The notes beneath the pieces are model-generated. The model had not been told where the DNA came from. It saw only the letters and a list, made by a program, of their open reading frames with translations, and did no database searches. A stretch of DNA of 64,000 bases from the NCBI GenBank assembly GCA_014843695.1, contig CM026400.1, forward strand, positions 13,843,631-13,907,630, read 5' to 3'. Source of the DNA: Archivesica marissinica. Its lineage: Eukaryota > Mollusca > Bivalvia > Venerida > Vesicomyidae. Below are positions 21,915 to 32,446 of the stretch, in pieces (positions within the stretch are counted from its first letter, which is position 1; the number at the start of each line of letters is the position of its first letter). The position numbers and the translations under genes are program-made.

Positions 21915-24832
21915 TCTACAGACACCGAGATTCTGGTGGGGCTCGGACCTGCCTACACGTCTTCAGACACCGTGGTTCTGGTGGGGCTCGGATCTGCATA
22001 CACGTCTTCAGACACCGTGGTTATGGTGGGGCTCGGATCTGCATACACGTCTACAGAAACTGTGGCTCTAGTGGGGCTGGGACCTGCATGCACGTCTACA
22101 GACACCGAGATTCTGGCGGGGCTCGGACCTGTCTACACGTCTACAGACGCCGATGTTCTGGTGGGGCTCGGACCTGCATACACGTCTACTGACACCGAGG
22201 TTCTGGCGGGGTTCGGATCTGCCTACACGTCTACAGACACCGAGGTTCTGGTGGGGCTCGGACCTGCCTACACGTCTACAGACACCGAGGTTCTGGTGGG
22301 GCTCGGGTCTGCCTACACGTCTACAGACACCGAGGTTCTGGCGGGGCTGGGACCTGCCTACACATCTACAGAAACCGAGGTTCTGGCGGGGCTCTGGTCT
22401 GCCTACACGTCTACAGACACCGAGGTTCTGGTGGGGCTGGGACCTGCCTACACGTCTACAGACACCGAGGTTCTGGTGGGGCTCGGACCTGCACACACGT
22501 CTACAGACACCGAGGTTCTGGTGGGGCTCTGGTCTGCCTACATGTCTACAGACACCGATATTCTGGTGGGGCTCTGGTCTGCCTACGCGTCTACAGACAC
22601 CGAGGTTCTGGTGGGGCTGGGGTCTGCCTACACGTCTACAGACACCGTGGTTCTGGCGGGGCTCGGACCCGCATACACGTCTACAGACACCGAGGTTCTG
22701 GTGGGGCTGGGTCTGCCTACACGTCTACAGACACCGAGGTTCTGGTGGGGCTCTGGTCTGCCTACACGTCTACAGACACCGATATTCTGGTGGGGCTCTG
22801 GTCTGCCTACGCGTCTACAGACACCGAGGTTCTGGTGGGGCTGGGGTCTGCCTACACGTCTACAGACACCGTGGTTCTGGCGGGGCTCGGACCTGCATAC
22901 ACGTCTACAGACACCGAGGTTCTGGTGGGGCTGGGACCTGCATACACGTCTACAGACACCGAGGTTCTGGCGGGGCTCGGACCTGCCTACACGTCTACAG
23001 ACACCGAGGTTCTGGTGGGGCTCTGGTCTGCCTACACGTCTACAGACACCGATATTCTGGTGGGGCTCTGGTCTGCCTACACGTCTACAGACACCGAGGT
23101 TCTGGTGGGGCTCTGGTCTGCCTACACGTCTACAGACACCGATATTCTGGTGGGGCTCTGGTCTGCCTACACGTCTACAGACACCGAGGTTCTGGTGGGG
23201 CTCTGGTCTGCCTACACGTCTACAGACACCGAGGTTCTGGTGGGGTTCGGACCTGCCTACACGTCTACAAACACCGAGGTTCTGGCGGGGCTCGGACCTG
23301 CCTACATGTCTACAGACACCGAGGTTCTGGTGGGGCTGGGACCTGCCTACACGTCTACAGACACCGTGGTTCTGGTGGGGCTCTGGTCTGCCTACACGTC
23401 TACAGACACCGTGGTTCTGGTGGGGCTGGGACCTGCCTACACGTCTACAGACACCGTGGGTCTAGTGGGGCTGGGACCTGCCTACACGTCTACAGACACC
23501 GAGATTCTGGCGGGGCTCGGACCTGCCTACACGTCTACAGACACCGAGGTTCTGGTGGGGCTGGGACCTGCCTACACGTCTACAGACACCGTGGTTCTGG
23601 TGGGGCTGGGACCTGCATACACGTCTACATACACCGATGTTCTGGTGGGGCTGGGACCTGCCTACACGTCTACAGACACCGAGGTTCTGGTGGGGCTCGG
23701 ATCTGCCTACACGTCTACAGACACCGTGGTTCTGGTGGGGCTCTGGTCTGCCTACACGTCTACAGACACCGATATTCTGGTGGGGCTCTGGTCTGCCTAC
23801 ACGTCTACAGACACCGAGGTTCTGGTGGGGCTGGGATCTGCCTACACGTCTACAGACACCGAGGTTCTGGTGGGGCTCGGACCTGCATACACGTCTACAG
23901 ACACCGAGGTTGTGGTGTGGCTGGGACCTGCCTACACGTCTACAGACACCGTGGTTCTGGTGGGGCTCTGGTCTGCATACACGTCTACATACACCGAGAT
24001 TCTGGTGGGGCTCGGACCTGCATACACGTCTACAGACACCGTGGTTGTGGTGGGGCTCGGATCTGCCTACACGTCTACAGACACCGTGGTTCTGGCGGGG
24101 CTCGGACCTGCCTACACGTCTACAGACACCGAGGTTCTGGCGGGGCTCGGACCTGCCTACACGTCTACAGACACCGAGGTTCTGGCGGGGCTCGGACCTG
24201 CCTACACGTCTACAGACACCGAGGTTATGGTGAGTCTCGGATCTGCCGACACGTCTACAGACACCGTGGTTCTGGTGGGGCTCTGTTCTGCCTACACGTC
24301 TACAGACACCGAGGTTCTGGCGGGGCTCGGACCTGCCTACACGTCTACAGACACCGTGGTTCTGGCGGGGCTCTGACTTGCCTACACGTCTACAGAAACC
24401 GAGGTTCTGGTGGGACTCGGACCTGCCTACACGTCTACAGAAACCGAGGTTCTGGCGGGGCTCTGGTCTATCTGCACGTCTACAGAAACCGATGTTCTGG
24501 TGGGGGCTGGGACCTGCCTACACGTCTTCAGAAACCGAGGTTCTGGTGGGGCTCGGACCTGCCTACACGTCTTCAGAAACCGAGGTTCTGGTGGGGCTCG
24601 GATCTGCATACACGTCTACAGACACCGAGGTTCTGGTGGGGCTCGGATCTGCCTACACGTCTACAGACATCGAGATTCTGGCGGGGCTCTAATCTGCCTA
24701 CACGTCTACAGACACCGATGATCTGGCGTGGTTGGGATTTGACTACACGTCTACAGACACCGAGGTTCTGGTGGGGCTCGGATCTGCCTACACGCCTACA
24801 GACACCGAGGTTCTGGCGTGGATCGTGCTTAC
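21915..24832. repeat. 45-bp minisatellite, about 64 copies
   Basis: Unit GACACCGAGGTTCTGGTGGG plus GCTCGGACCTGCCTACACGT plus CTACA (45 bp) with GAG/GTG/GAT and CTCGG/CTGGG/CTCTGG variants. All three + frames stay open for 1.6-2.7 kb (up to 896 codons, periods of 15 residues), as expected for a stop-free unit whose length is a multiple of three. The simultaneous openness of all frames argues against selection on one protein. Confidence 0.93.
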
Positions 24833-24884
24833 ACCACACGTAGGCTCACGTGGTTTGTAGAACGTGTAGAATATCAAACTCTGG

Positions 24885-25135
24885 GAATATTCTGAACCTC
24901 CTTATTTATACAAATTTATTTTATCCCGACTGAGAAGCAAGATTATAGAACATTGGATTAATCGCTCTCGAGACCTCATTCCTGATGGAATCCATCGCCA
25001 TGAGGGAGAGATGAGAGGGGTGTTGTTATAAAAGTGTCGTGCCTACAGACACCAGCACCGTGGTTCTGACGTAGATCGAACTCACAACCTCTCGGTTGCA
25101 AGGTGAACATGGTATCCAGTACACCATGGAGGCTC
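24885..25135 (-). mobile_element. SINE-C-like copy with Ala-like tRNA head
   Basis: In sense direction: tRNA-like head with anticodon loop CTTGCAA (TGC), B-box region GAGTTCGATCT, then CAGAACCACGGTGCTGGTGT, GTCTGTAGGC, CTCCCTCATGGCGATGGATT and GAATGAGGTCTCGAGAG. Its CAGAACC.CGGTG...TCTGTAGGCA segment resembles the 45-bp unit of the adjacent array. Confidence 0.65.
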
Positions 25136-25456
25136 CACATACTTAGTACCGGATAACATATAATAATTATAATATATTAAAGCTAGCCCAGTATCCATGA
25201 ATAGTGTGTGTATTCGGAAAGTTTTCAGCGCGGCTTTTGTTTGCGCCGAATAGGCGCCACTTTCCTCAAAATTCACTCCATCTAAATGTTATACTGACGT
25301 TTCCATAGAAGCAGTTTGTCGCGCTGATTATTGTACGCGCGGTCAAAATTCACCTCGGGTAGCGAATTTTGTACGCGCGTTCAAGCGACACATAGTTTAT
25401 GTAATAATTTATGTCATAGGAAATGACGTGAAATTTCCACCATTTACTCCTGCTGA
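25136..25456. other. Flank of Harbinger fragment, GCGC-rich
   Basis: Repeated GCGCG motifs (TTGTACGCGCGGTCAAAATT, TTTGTACGCGCGTTCAAGCG) in otherwise AT-rich DNA. Possibly the non-coding part of the Harbinger relic next to it; no terminal repeat could be closed. Confidence 0.35.
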
Positions 25457-25666
25457 TTATGGGTCTACGAATCCCAGTACTGTTTCCATTTGCTGTGGTG
25501 ACATCCTGAAGTATGCTCGATACCTATCAAGTACCAGGTGTTTGACCAAATCGTAATATGCACCAAATGTCTTCCTTTTTTGCACTATTTGATGCACCCA
25601 AAATCTTGTTGCCTTATTTAAAGCAGCATTATATCGTATGAAATAAAAGATATTTGAAAAATTCAA
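25457..25666 (-). pseudogene. PIF/Harbinger transposase N-terminal fragment
   Basis: A 69-residue open frame contains RFWVHQIVQKRKTFGAYYDL, a basic/aromatic stretch, then RYRAYFRMSPQQMETVLGFV. This order (RFWVHP...R...G.Y..L...L.LD..R...YFRMS...F..LL..V.P) is characteristic of the N-terminal region of Harbinger/HARBI1/ALP1-like transposases in animal genomes. The DDE nuclease domain is absent and the frame stops after VDP, so this is a truncated relic or a first exon whose other parts I cannot find. No function is likely. Confidence 0.65.
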
Positions 25667-26311
25667 TTTTTACGTATGGGTATCAATGCTGCTACACCTT
25701 CTAGCATTATACTTTGTATGCTTATGTTCATTTGGTAAACAGTGTTTTTTGCGATAAAACAAACTCGAAACCGAAAGTAGGACTTTCCGAGTCGATCGGT
25801 CACGCACTTGTTTACATTCGCAATGCATCGTCCCCATTTGTCCCACGTTGTCTTTTTTAATTAAATTACTTGATATGTTGATTCATACCTCTGTTAGCTA
25901 AGTCTTTAGGGACATTTCTACATCCACACGAGGGGTTCGACATTAGAGGAAGATAGATAGAGAGTCTTTCATGTTCAACATATATACGTTGTTTTCTACA
26001 CTCTCTGTTGTTTCACGCATGCGCGCTATGCGTGTTTACATTTCGTGTGTTGATAAACAAATTCGCGTATACGACGGTTTAAATTTATTGGAATTTTATC
26101 GTTTCTGAGCGACTATTTCGATTTTTGTAAACACACACACATTAGTATTTATATTTTACCCAACACATCCTTTATTACGATGTAATGCTGCTTTAACTGT
26201 TTCTGCTTCAGAGGCAAGGCAAACAACATATCATCCGCATATATTGTTAGATAGATCTAGTATCATTAATTGTCTCATTCCCATTTTCTACTCTGCTAGC
26301 CAATTCCATAT
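25667..26311. other. No recognised gene
   Basis: AT-rich. 25905-25975 (CGAGGGGTTCGACATTAGAG GAAG) resembles the SINE-P tail region and the sequence at 60475, suggesting old SINE debris. Confidence 0.4.
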
Positions 26312-26516
26312 ATCATCATATTCCATTACATATTAAATATAGTTTCTCTATTTTTCAGCTTTTACATTACTATATTATTCCAATGTGCAGTTCTCACTTA
26401 TAGTGCTATCTTTTGATTGCATTTGATTGTATATATGTTGAGGGCCTCATGGTAGATTAACTTTTGTTAAATGAGTACTCTCGTTAAATAAAGTCTTTAT
26501 TATTATTATTATATAG
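26312..26516 (+). mobile_element. LINE-like 3' tail with (ATT)n end
   Basis: CATATTCCATTACATATTAA ... CTTTTGATTGCATTTGATTG ... GTTGAGGGCCTCATGGTAGA ... GTTAAATAAAGTC(TTATTA)n. A second copy at 31196-31560 is split by a MITE. Short-repeat 3' ends are typical of CR1/L2-type LINEs; no reverse transcriptase is present. Confidence 0.55.
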
Positions 26517-27554
26517 CTGTTCTCGCAACTGAGAAAGTATGAGCCTCAACGTCTGCGCATGCTTAGACATCGCCATTTTGAATTTATGACCGAAATCCGC
26601 TCGCGTATAATAATAAAAGCTGCTAATAATATCCGCTTGCCGGTCGATCTCCTCACGACGTCCCGCAGCAGCAGCGTAGGATTCTGGGATCTTCTGGTCG
26701 TCGATCTTGTGAAGGGGAGGCTCGCTAGCATGTGGATACATGGCTACGACACATCAGGACAGATCCACCAGCTCTTCTAGATAGTGGTAATAGTACACTA
26801 TATCTTCGCCGGCTCGTTTCGACACTTTCTCTTCATTCTTCTACTTCTCTGGCGGATAGACGAGACGGCGGACCTGAGGGAGCGGCCACGGTCTTGGTAT
26901 CCACACTCCCCTGAGTGACAATCGACGACCAGATGTCTAACTGCCAGATCCGTATAAATGCTGCTGCGGGGTGACCAACAGTGAGGAGGGTGGCCCTACA
27001 AGGGACCGAGTACAGAAAGACCAGGCATTGTCACCCTGCCACGGAGTCAAGAAACCTCCTGAGGATGTCATCCTGAGCTCACATCGGGAGATTGTGTCAC
27101 CGTTCCGAAGTGACCAATCCACGCCGCTGACGCATACAGACGAGGACCCGCATCGACTCTTCGGAGTGTCAACACTTACCTAGATCGGCGACAGCTAACA
27201 CTGGGGCGCTGAAGAGGCACACCCTCGAACTCTTTTATCCGTCTACCAATGAAGTCCGTTGGGGACGGAGGGATGCGACCTCGACCCCGGATGCGTCAAC
27301 GGGGTGGACAACGACGGAACAACCGAACCATTCTGCTGCTGTGAGCCGACCCAGGAAACCGGCACAGGGCTTGTCACCCTGTTGTCGGGGAGATGATGCC
27401 AGGCGCGGGGAACGTCACCCTGTCGTTTGGTATTGCTCCATAACTGGGTCAATGATGAAGAAGCGCCTTCACAGCGACTGGATGACCTCATTTCTTCATC
27501 CAGTCAGCGACCAGACCTTCAGCCGCCTTGACTTGGACTACCGGAGCCACGGTC
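26517..27554. other. GC-richer segment, possibly decayed element coding sequence
   Basis: 26880-27554 has markedly higher GC than its surroundings and several medium open frames on both strands, without any motif I can name. It leads into short repeats and a retroelement-type tail hairpin at 27821, so it may be the degraded 3' part of a retrotransposon. That is inference. Confidence 0.35.
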
Positions 27555-27720
27555 TGCGCTAGAGCCTAATCATCTTGGACTAACCTACTAGAGCCTAATC
27601 ATCTTGGACTAACCTACTAGAACATAATCATCTTGGATTAACTAACAGTACCACAATCATCTTGGATTTAAACAACTTGGACATAATCATCGAGTAACGT
27701 AATCATCTTGGACCATAATC
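27555..27720. repeat. Degenerate ~28-bp repeats
   Basis: GAGCCTAATCATCTTGGACT plus AACCTACTA occurs twice, followed by three or four decaying copies (AACATAATCATCTTGGATTA, CCACAATCATCTTGG). Confidence 0.75.
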
Positions 27721-27820
27721 TTCACGGGAATCTACAAACTTCAATCTACACCATTCTACAAGACACCGACGACACAACACTTCACCACATCGAATAATCG
27801 ACGGTGCGAAAGCACGTAAG

Positions 27821-27880
27821 CTCGCCCATATGGTTTACCGGTGGCGAGGGTAAATAAACGGAATCATCATCAATATCCGC
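27821..27880 (+). repeat. Retroelement 3' tail hairpin
   Basis: Stem CTCGCC / GGCGAG with 16-nt loop CATATGGTTTACCGGT, then GGTAAATAAACGGAATCATC. Loop and tail match SINE-A (CATATGGGCAACCGGT, ATAAATAAACG), but the stem bases differ in a base-pair-preserving way. Confidence 0.65.
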
Positions 27881-27998
27881 TTACATGGAAACGACTTTCA
27901 TGGAAACCGGGTTTTAGACTATATTAATGATATGTCTTTGTTTCGTAATAAGCCATTTCTGGTCCATGAACAAAGCATCAACACTAAACATTACAAAG

Positions 27999-28242
27999 TG
28001 TGTTTTACGTTTATTTATCGTCGCTACCGGTTACCCATATGAGCGACGCCTCCTGAAGAGATTAGTCATTTTAGATTTTTGGAGGATAGTGCAATGATAC
28101 AGACAGAGACCCATTCCAGAGTCTCCTCTGGTTCTTTTACGTGCACGGTGTAAAGCACCGACACGAGACCTCGGTTTAACGTCCGATCTGAAAGACTGTT
28201 AATTTTATTAGGGTCAGACGGGAGATCGAACCTGCGATCCCT
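27999..28242 (-). mobile_element. SINE-A, truncated head
   Basis: Complete from the tail hairpin to GATCGAACCTGCGATCCCTG, then stops; head A-box half missing. Confidence 0.88.
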
Positions 28243-28271
28243 GCAATAAAATATGCTTACGCTAAAGACCG

Positions 28272-28564
28272 TGTGTGTGTTTTACGTTTATTATATCGTC
28301 GCTACCGGTTGCCCATATGAGCGACGCCTCCTGAAGAGATTAGTCATTTTAAATGTTGGAGGATAGTGCAATGATACAGACAGAGACCCATTCCAGAGTC
28401 TCCTCTGGTTCTTTTACGTGCACGGTGTAAAGCACTAACACGAGACCTCGGTTTAACGTCCCATCTGAAAGACTGTTAATTTTATTAGGGTCAGACGGGA
28501 GATCGAACCTGCGATCCCTGGATTACTAGTCCAGCGTGTTACCACTGGACTACAGATCCGTCTA
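28272..28564 (-). mobile_element. SINE-A, full length
   Basis: All parts present, including the tRNA-like head ending GGACTACAGATCCGTCT. One of the best-preserved copies. Confidence 0.93.
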
Positions 28565-28714
28565 CAAGTGAAACATGTATGGTAATATGTAACCTGGGTT
28601 CCAGTCTGTCGATTTTTCACGTTTTAACTTCTGACAAAATGACTAGATACCATCGGCCCAGTTAATAGTCAAGGTGTTATAATATATGTATTTAACTGAC
28701 CAAGCAAAATATAT

Positions 28715-28995
28715 TACAGACGGATCTGTAGTCCAGTGTTAACACACTGGACTGGTAATCCAGGGATCGCAGGTTCGATCCCCCGTCTGACCCTAATAAA
28801 ATTAACAGTCTTTCAGATGGGACGTTAAACCGAGGTCGGTGCTTTACACCGTGCACGTAAAAGAACCAGAGGAGACTCTGGAATGGGTCTCTCTCTGTAT
28901 CATTGCACTATCCTCCAAAAATCTAAAATAATTAATCTCTTCAGGAAGCGTCGCTCATATGGGCAACCGGTAGCGACGATAAATAAACGTAAAAC
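28715..28995 (+). mobile_element. SINE-A with a 16-bp target duplication
   Basis: Flanked by exact direct repeats ACCAAGCAAAATATAT (28699-28714 and 28996-29011). The uninterrupted counterpart (GACCAGGCAAAATATATCGA) is visible at about 17627-17646. This shows that SINE-A moves by target-primed insertion and fixes its boundaries. Confidence 0.93.
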
Positions 28996-29159
28996 ACCAA
29001 GCAAAATATATCGACGCTTGTTCTCAGGCTAGGTAATATGGTGACGGACACTAATCTCAACGAACAATTATGGGAGAGAAATACAATATATTATAAACAA
29101 AAACAACACACAAAATAAAAACAACCAAGAATCCATCACTGGAATCAATATTAAGTATG

Positions 29160-29341
29160 TACAGTGAAACCTGTCTTAAGCAGCCAGCCAAGGGAGTCAG
29201 AGAAAGTGGCTGCTTAGCACAGGTGGCTGCTTAATAGAGGTCAAATGTATAATAAAACAACCGATTGGGAATATGGAAACTGACTGCTTAATACAGGTTG
29301 GCTGCTTAATGGAGGTGACCACTAACATAGGTTTGACTGTA
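29160..29341. mobile_element. TA-flanked MITE-4 (CAGTSAAACCTGTCTTAA ends)
   Basis: TACAGTGAAACCTGTCTTAA at the left and ACATAGGTTTGACTGTA at the right form inverted ends; internal GTGGCTGCTTA/TGGCTGCTTAAT repeats. Other copies: 42857-42997 (reverse) and 46157-46452. Confidence 0.75.
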
Positions 29342-29577
29342 TGTATGTATGTATGTATGTATGTATGTATGTTCCATTAATGTCAAACCCCTTGCGGGGA
29401 CTTAGACATATTTTTCTGGGCAGGCTTAGCCGACCTAAGTGGTTAACCAGTACTAAGCAATGTGTGTGAGGTACCTTGCTCAATGACACTACATACGTGG
29501 CCTGATCGAGTATCGAACCCGGGACCGTTCGATTCCAAGTCCGACGCTCTACCACTGGACCACGGACGCCACGCTAA
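29336..29577 (-). mobile_element. SINE-P, full length
   Basis: In sense direction: tRNA-Pro-like head, GAGCAAGGTACCTCACACAC, CTTAGGTCGGCTAAGCCTGC, CCCGCAAGGGGTTTGACATT and a (ACAT)7 tail. The tail abuts the MITE at 29160-29341. Confidence 0.88.
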
Positions 29578-30032
29578 GTGTACAGTCTTATAAACAAAAA
29601 CAACGCACATAGATATTGACAACTGATCTACGACGTTCAAATGCGTTATTAATCTGTATGGTTAATTGACGATTCTTCACAGATAGAATATTAGTAGCGC
29701 GATAGACGGTTCTTCAAAAGGTATTAAAGATTAGCGCCATTCAAGGTTTGAAATTCGAGATTTGCTTTGTATGGGGGTCATGGTTTTCTACAAACCATAT
29801 CTGTGTTTACAGCTTAAGATTATATTTGCAGGATTGAATTTTAGCTGACAACTCTAACAATAGATCATCCTATTTAGGATAAATATATTTTTTCTTCAAT
29901 GTTGAGGTCCCTAAGGGGTAACCCCGTTTATTTTCTAAAGAAATATATGAAATAATACGTCCCGTCCCCCCGCCCCCAGTGTATATTTTACACCTGTACA
30001 TAAATATCGATAAGTCAGAGCAGGTGTGAGTC
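29578..30032. other. No recognised gene
   Basis: AT-rich; nothing identified apart from a short CCGTCCCCCCGCCCCC run near 29968. Confidence 0.4.
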
Positions 30033-30172
30033 ATTAACAGTCTTTCAGATGAGACTTTAATCCGAGGTCTCGTGTCGGTAATGTACACCGTGCAAGTAAA
30101 AGAACGAGAGGAGACTCTGTAATTGGTCTATGTCTGTATCATTGCACTATCCTCCAAAAATCTAAAATGAAC
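30033..30172 (+). mobile_element. SINE-A body fragment
   Basis: CATTAACAGTCTTTCAGATG to ATCTAAAATGA; head and tail missing. Confidence 0.8.
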
Positions 30173-30181
30173 TATCCTCTG

Positions 30182-30537
30182 TGTGTGTTTTACGTTTATT
30201 TATCGTCGCTACCGGTTGCCCATAAGAGCGACGCCTCCTGAAGATATTAGTCATTTTAGATTTTGGAGGATAGTGCAATGATAGTGCAATGATACCATTT
30301 CAGAGTCTCCTCTGGTTCTTTTACGTGCACGGTGTAAAGCACCGACACGAGACCTCGGTTTAACGTCCCATCTGAAAGACTGTTAATTTTATTATGGTCA
30401 GACGGGGGATCGAACCTGCGATCCCTGGATTACCAGTCCAGCGTGTTACTATCCTCCAAAAATCTAAAATGACTAATCTCACCAGGAGGCGTCGTCATAT
30501 GGGCACCGGTAGCGACGATAAATAAACGTAAAACACA
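30182..30537. mobile_element. Foldback pair of SINE-A copies
   Basis: A reversed copy (30182-30450), truncated in its head at GCGTGTTA, joins directly to the 3' third of a forward copy (30448-30537). The two tails form inverted arms of about 90 bp around the rest of the first copy. Confidence 0.8.
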
Positions 30538-30851
30538 AACAGGTGTGAATCTGTCGCTAACTCTTCAAGTCAGTTAGAAGCTTGAAAAAACAGCAACCCG
30601 TATAAGAATGGGACTATAGTATGTTGCGTCATCCATGCCAGCTTTGTTAAGCCCCAGTATCCGGTACATTGTTCGAGGAAAAACCCGTTCCCGTTGCCTG
30701 TCATAAAAGAGGTGGCTCTATCACAAAGGAGATAGCTCTGTCGAAAATGAAAAATATCTGGATTAAAAATAATCATTATTTGCATACTGCTCACAGTGGT
30801 GCACCTTGACTGAGCAATTTGTGCATTACTAGATTCTGTGAATGTCTGTCT
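30538..30851. other. No recognised gene
   Basis: The reverse-strand open frame (30570-30794) has no recognisable domain. Confidence 0.4.
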
Positions 30852-31098
30852 TTAACTCTTTCACTGCCGAAGTCGCATAAATACACATTTGCAAACAGCA
30901 TAGAGCCAGATCAGCCGCAGCGTAACGCTGCGTGCTGATCAGGCTCTGTGCTATTTGCTACTAGGATGGGAGTGCTAAAGCACTGGGCAGAGAAGCAAAC
31001 AACTTAGATCCTGATCAGACGCAGCGTTACGCTGCGGCTGGTCTGGATCTAAGTTGTTTGCAAAAGCGATTTAAACAATTTGGCAGTGAAAGAGTTAA
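30852..31098. mobile_element. MITE-1 copy
   Basis: TTAACTCTTTCACTGCCGAA and TTTGGCAGTGAAAGAGTTAA are near-perfect inverted ends with TTAA outermost. The same two internal hairpins as at 3115 are present, carrying CGCAGCGTTACGCTGCG palindromic loops. Confidence 0.85.
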
Positions 31099-31195
31099 GC
31101 TGATTTTATACTTATTTTCAAGATACTCCTATAGATATAGTCATAGATATAACTCGTATATAAGTCATATATGCACATTGTTATATAGATTTATT

Positions 31196-31560
31196 GTCAT
31201 CATATTCCATTACATATTATAATGTAGTTTCTCTATTTTTCAGCTTCAACATTTCTATATAATGTGCACTCTTCACATATAGTCCTATCTTTTGATTGTA
31301 TTTAATTCGTATATACAGTCTACATCCGTTATGTCAAAGTCGGTTGTGTAGAATTCTCCGGTTATCTCGAAGTCGGATCAAAGTCTCGTTTCAGACACTA
31401 TCATTTTACATATAACTGGCTCTGTTTATATCGAGTCAAACTTCGGTTATGTCGAAGTATCTTTTTCGGTCCGACGGAATTCGACATAACGGATGCAGAC
31501 TGTATGTTGAGGACCTCGTATTAGATTAACTTTAGTTCAATGGGTTCTTTCGTAATACTT
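31196..31560 (+). mobile_element. LINE-like 3' tail interrupted by a MITE
   Basis: Parallels 26312-26516: CATATTCCATTACATATTAT ... TTTTGATTGTATTTAATTCG, then the MITE at 31316-31502, then TGTTGAGGACCTCGTATTAG. The other copy provides the empty site. Confidence 0.6.
31316..31502. mobile_element. Pogo/Tigger-like MITE, compact copy with TA duplication
   Basis: Inverted ends CAGTCTACATCCGTTATGTC / GACATAACGGATGCAGACTG. Flanking TA at 31314-31315 and 31503-31504. Comparison with the intact LINE tail (ATTGTATATATGTTGAGG near 26430) shows a clean insertion at TA. Confidence 0.85.
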
Positions 31561-31604
31561 TACATATCCGAGTAGTACATTCGTGATAATTGTTTTTAAC
31601 AGGA

Positions 31605-32446
31605 ATGTCCGCAACAGACGTCGCAGCTCCTCCAACGGGTCCTGATCTACAAGACATCAAGGGACCCGAAATTGAAGATTCAACAGCGGTTTCTCCTGGA
31701 CCAGATGGTCGCACAGCTGTGGAAACCGTTGCTAATAAACAGAACGAACAATCTGAGCATCAACAAGAAGAAGAAGAAACACGATCGTTGTCTCCAAGTC
31801 ATGGAGAACTTAAAATTGAAATTAAAATTGAACGTGACGAAAGAGCAGCTGATGTAGAAAATCAAATTCCAAGTTCTCCAGACAATAACTCGGAAATGGA
31901 ACAAAAAGCAGATAAAGGCACTGCTAAAATCACAGAATTCAAACTTCCGGATATGTCGGAAAAGGATTCTGGGAGAGGAGATGACATCAGTGACCGCGCA
32001 GATCACGTGGTTGATATTGTGAAACAATCAAAATTGAAGCAATCTCAAAGGACTTCTTCGGCCGACATAGTAGAAAGTCTGCCCGAATTTCCACTATCTC
32101 GGCCGCTGACCGAAACATCCGTAAGAGAAGGGACGAGAGCTTCGTATGACACGGAACGCGACAGAAAAGATCAGAAATCTGAAATGGATAGAGAAGTAAA
32201 AACTCCGTTTTCAGTAAAAGTAGAGCGGAAGCCTCTCCATACAGCACAAACGCGCTCACATTCGGATTATTTCTCGAAATCATCAGTCACTGTTAGTAGA
32301 TATACTCAGATGGCAACATCCCTCGGACAGCTGTATGGTTTTCCGATGGATCCAGCTGGAAAAGACATGAGATACCCTCCACCGATGCACCGAATGCGAC
32401 GGCCACCGAAACTTGTGCGCCTAGCGACGGTCACAATGTCACCGAA
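31605..32446 (+). CDS. ODF3-like gene, coding exon 1
   Basis: 842 nt, ending in phase 2 at the donor ACCGAA|GTAAGT. ATG at 31605 is the first Met after a good acceptor (TTGTTTTTAACAG|GA, 31601-31602), so an untranslated exon upstream is likely. The exon encodes the acidic/basic low-complexity region and, at its end, a more ordered stretch (GQLYGFPMDPAG ... PPPMHRMRRPPKL). Confidence 0.85.

Noticed and set aside
21807..24843. Very long + strand open frames (543, 552 and 896 codons)
   Set aside because: All three frames are open at once because the 45-bp unit has no stop codon. No non-repeat domain, no ATG context and no splice structure supports a protein.
26971..27562. GC-rich region as a coding exon
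   Set aside because: Several frames are open on both strands for moderate lengths, but none shows motifs or splice-flanked structure. Kept only as a possible retroelement remnant.
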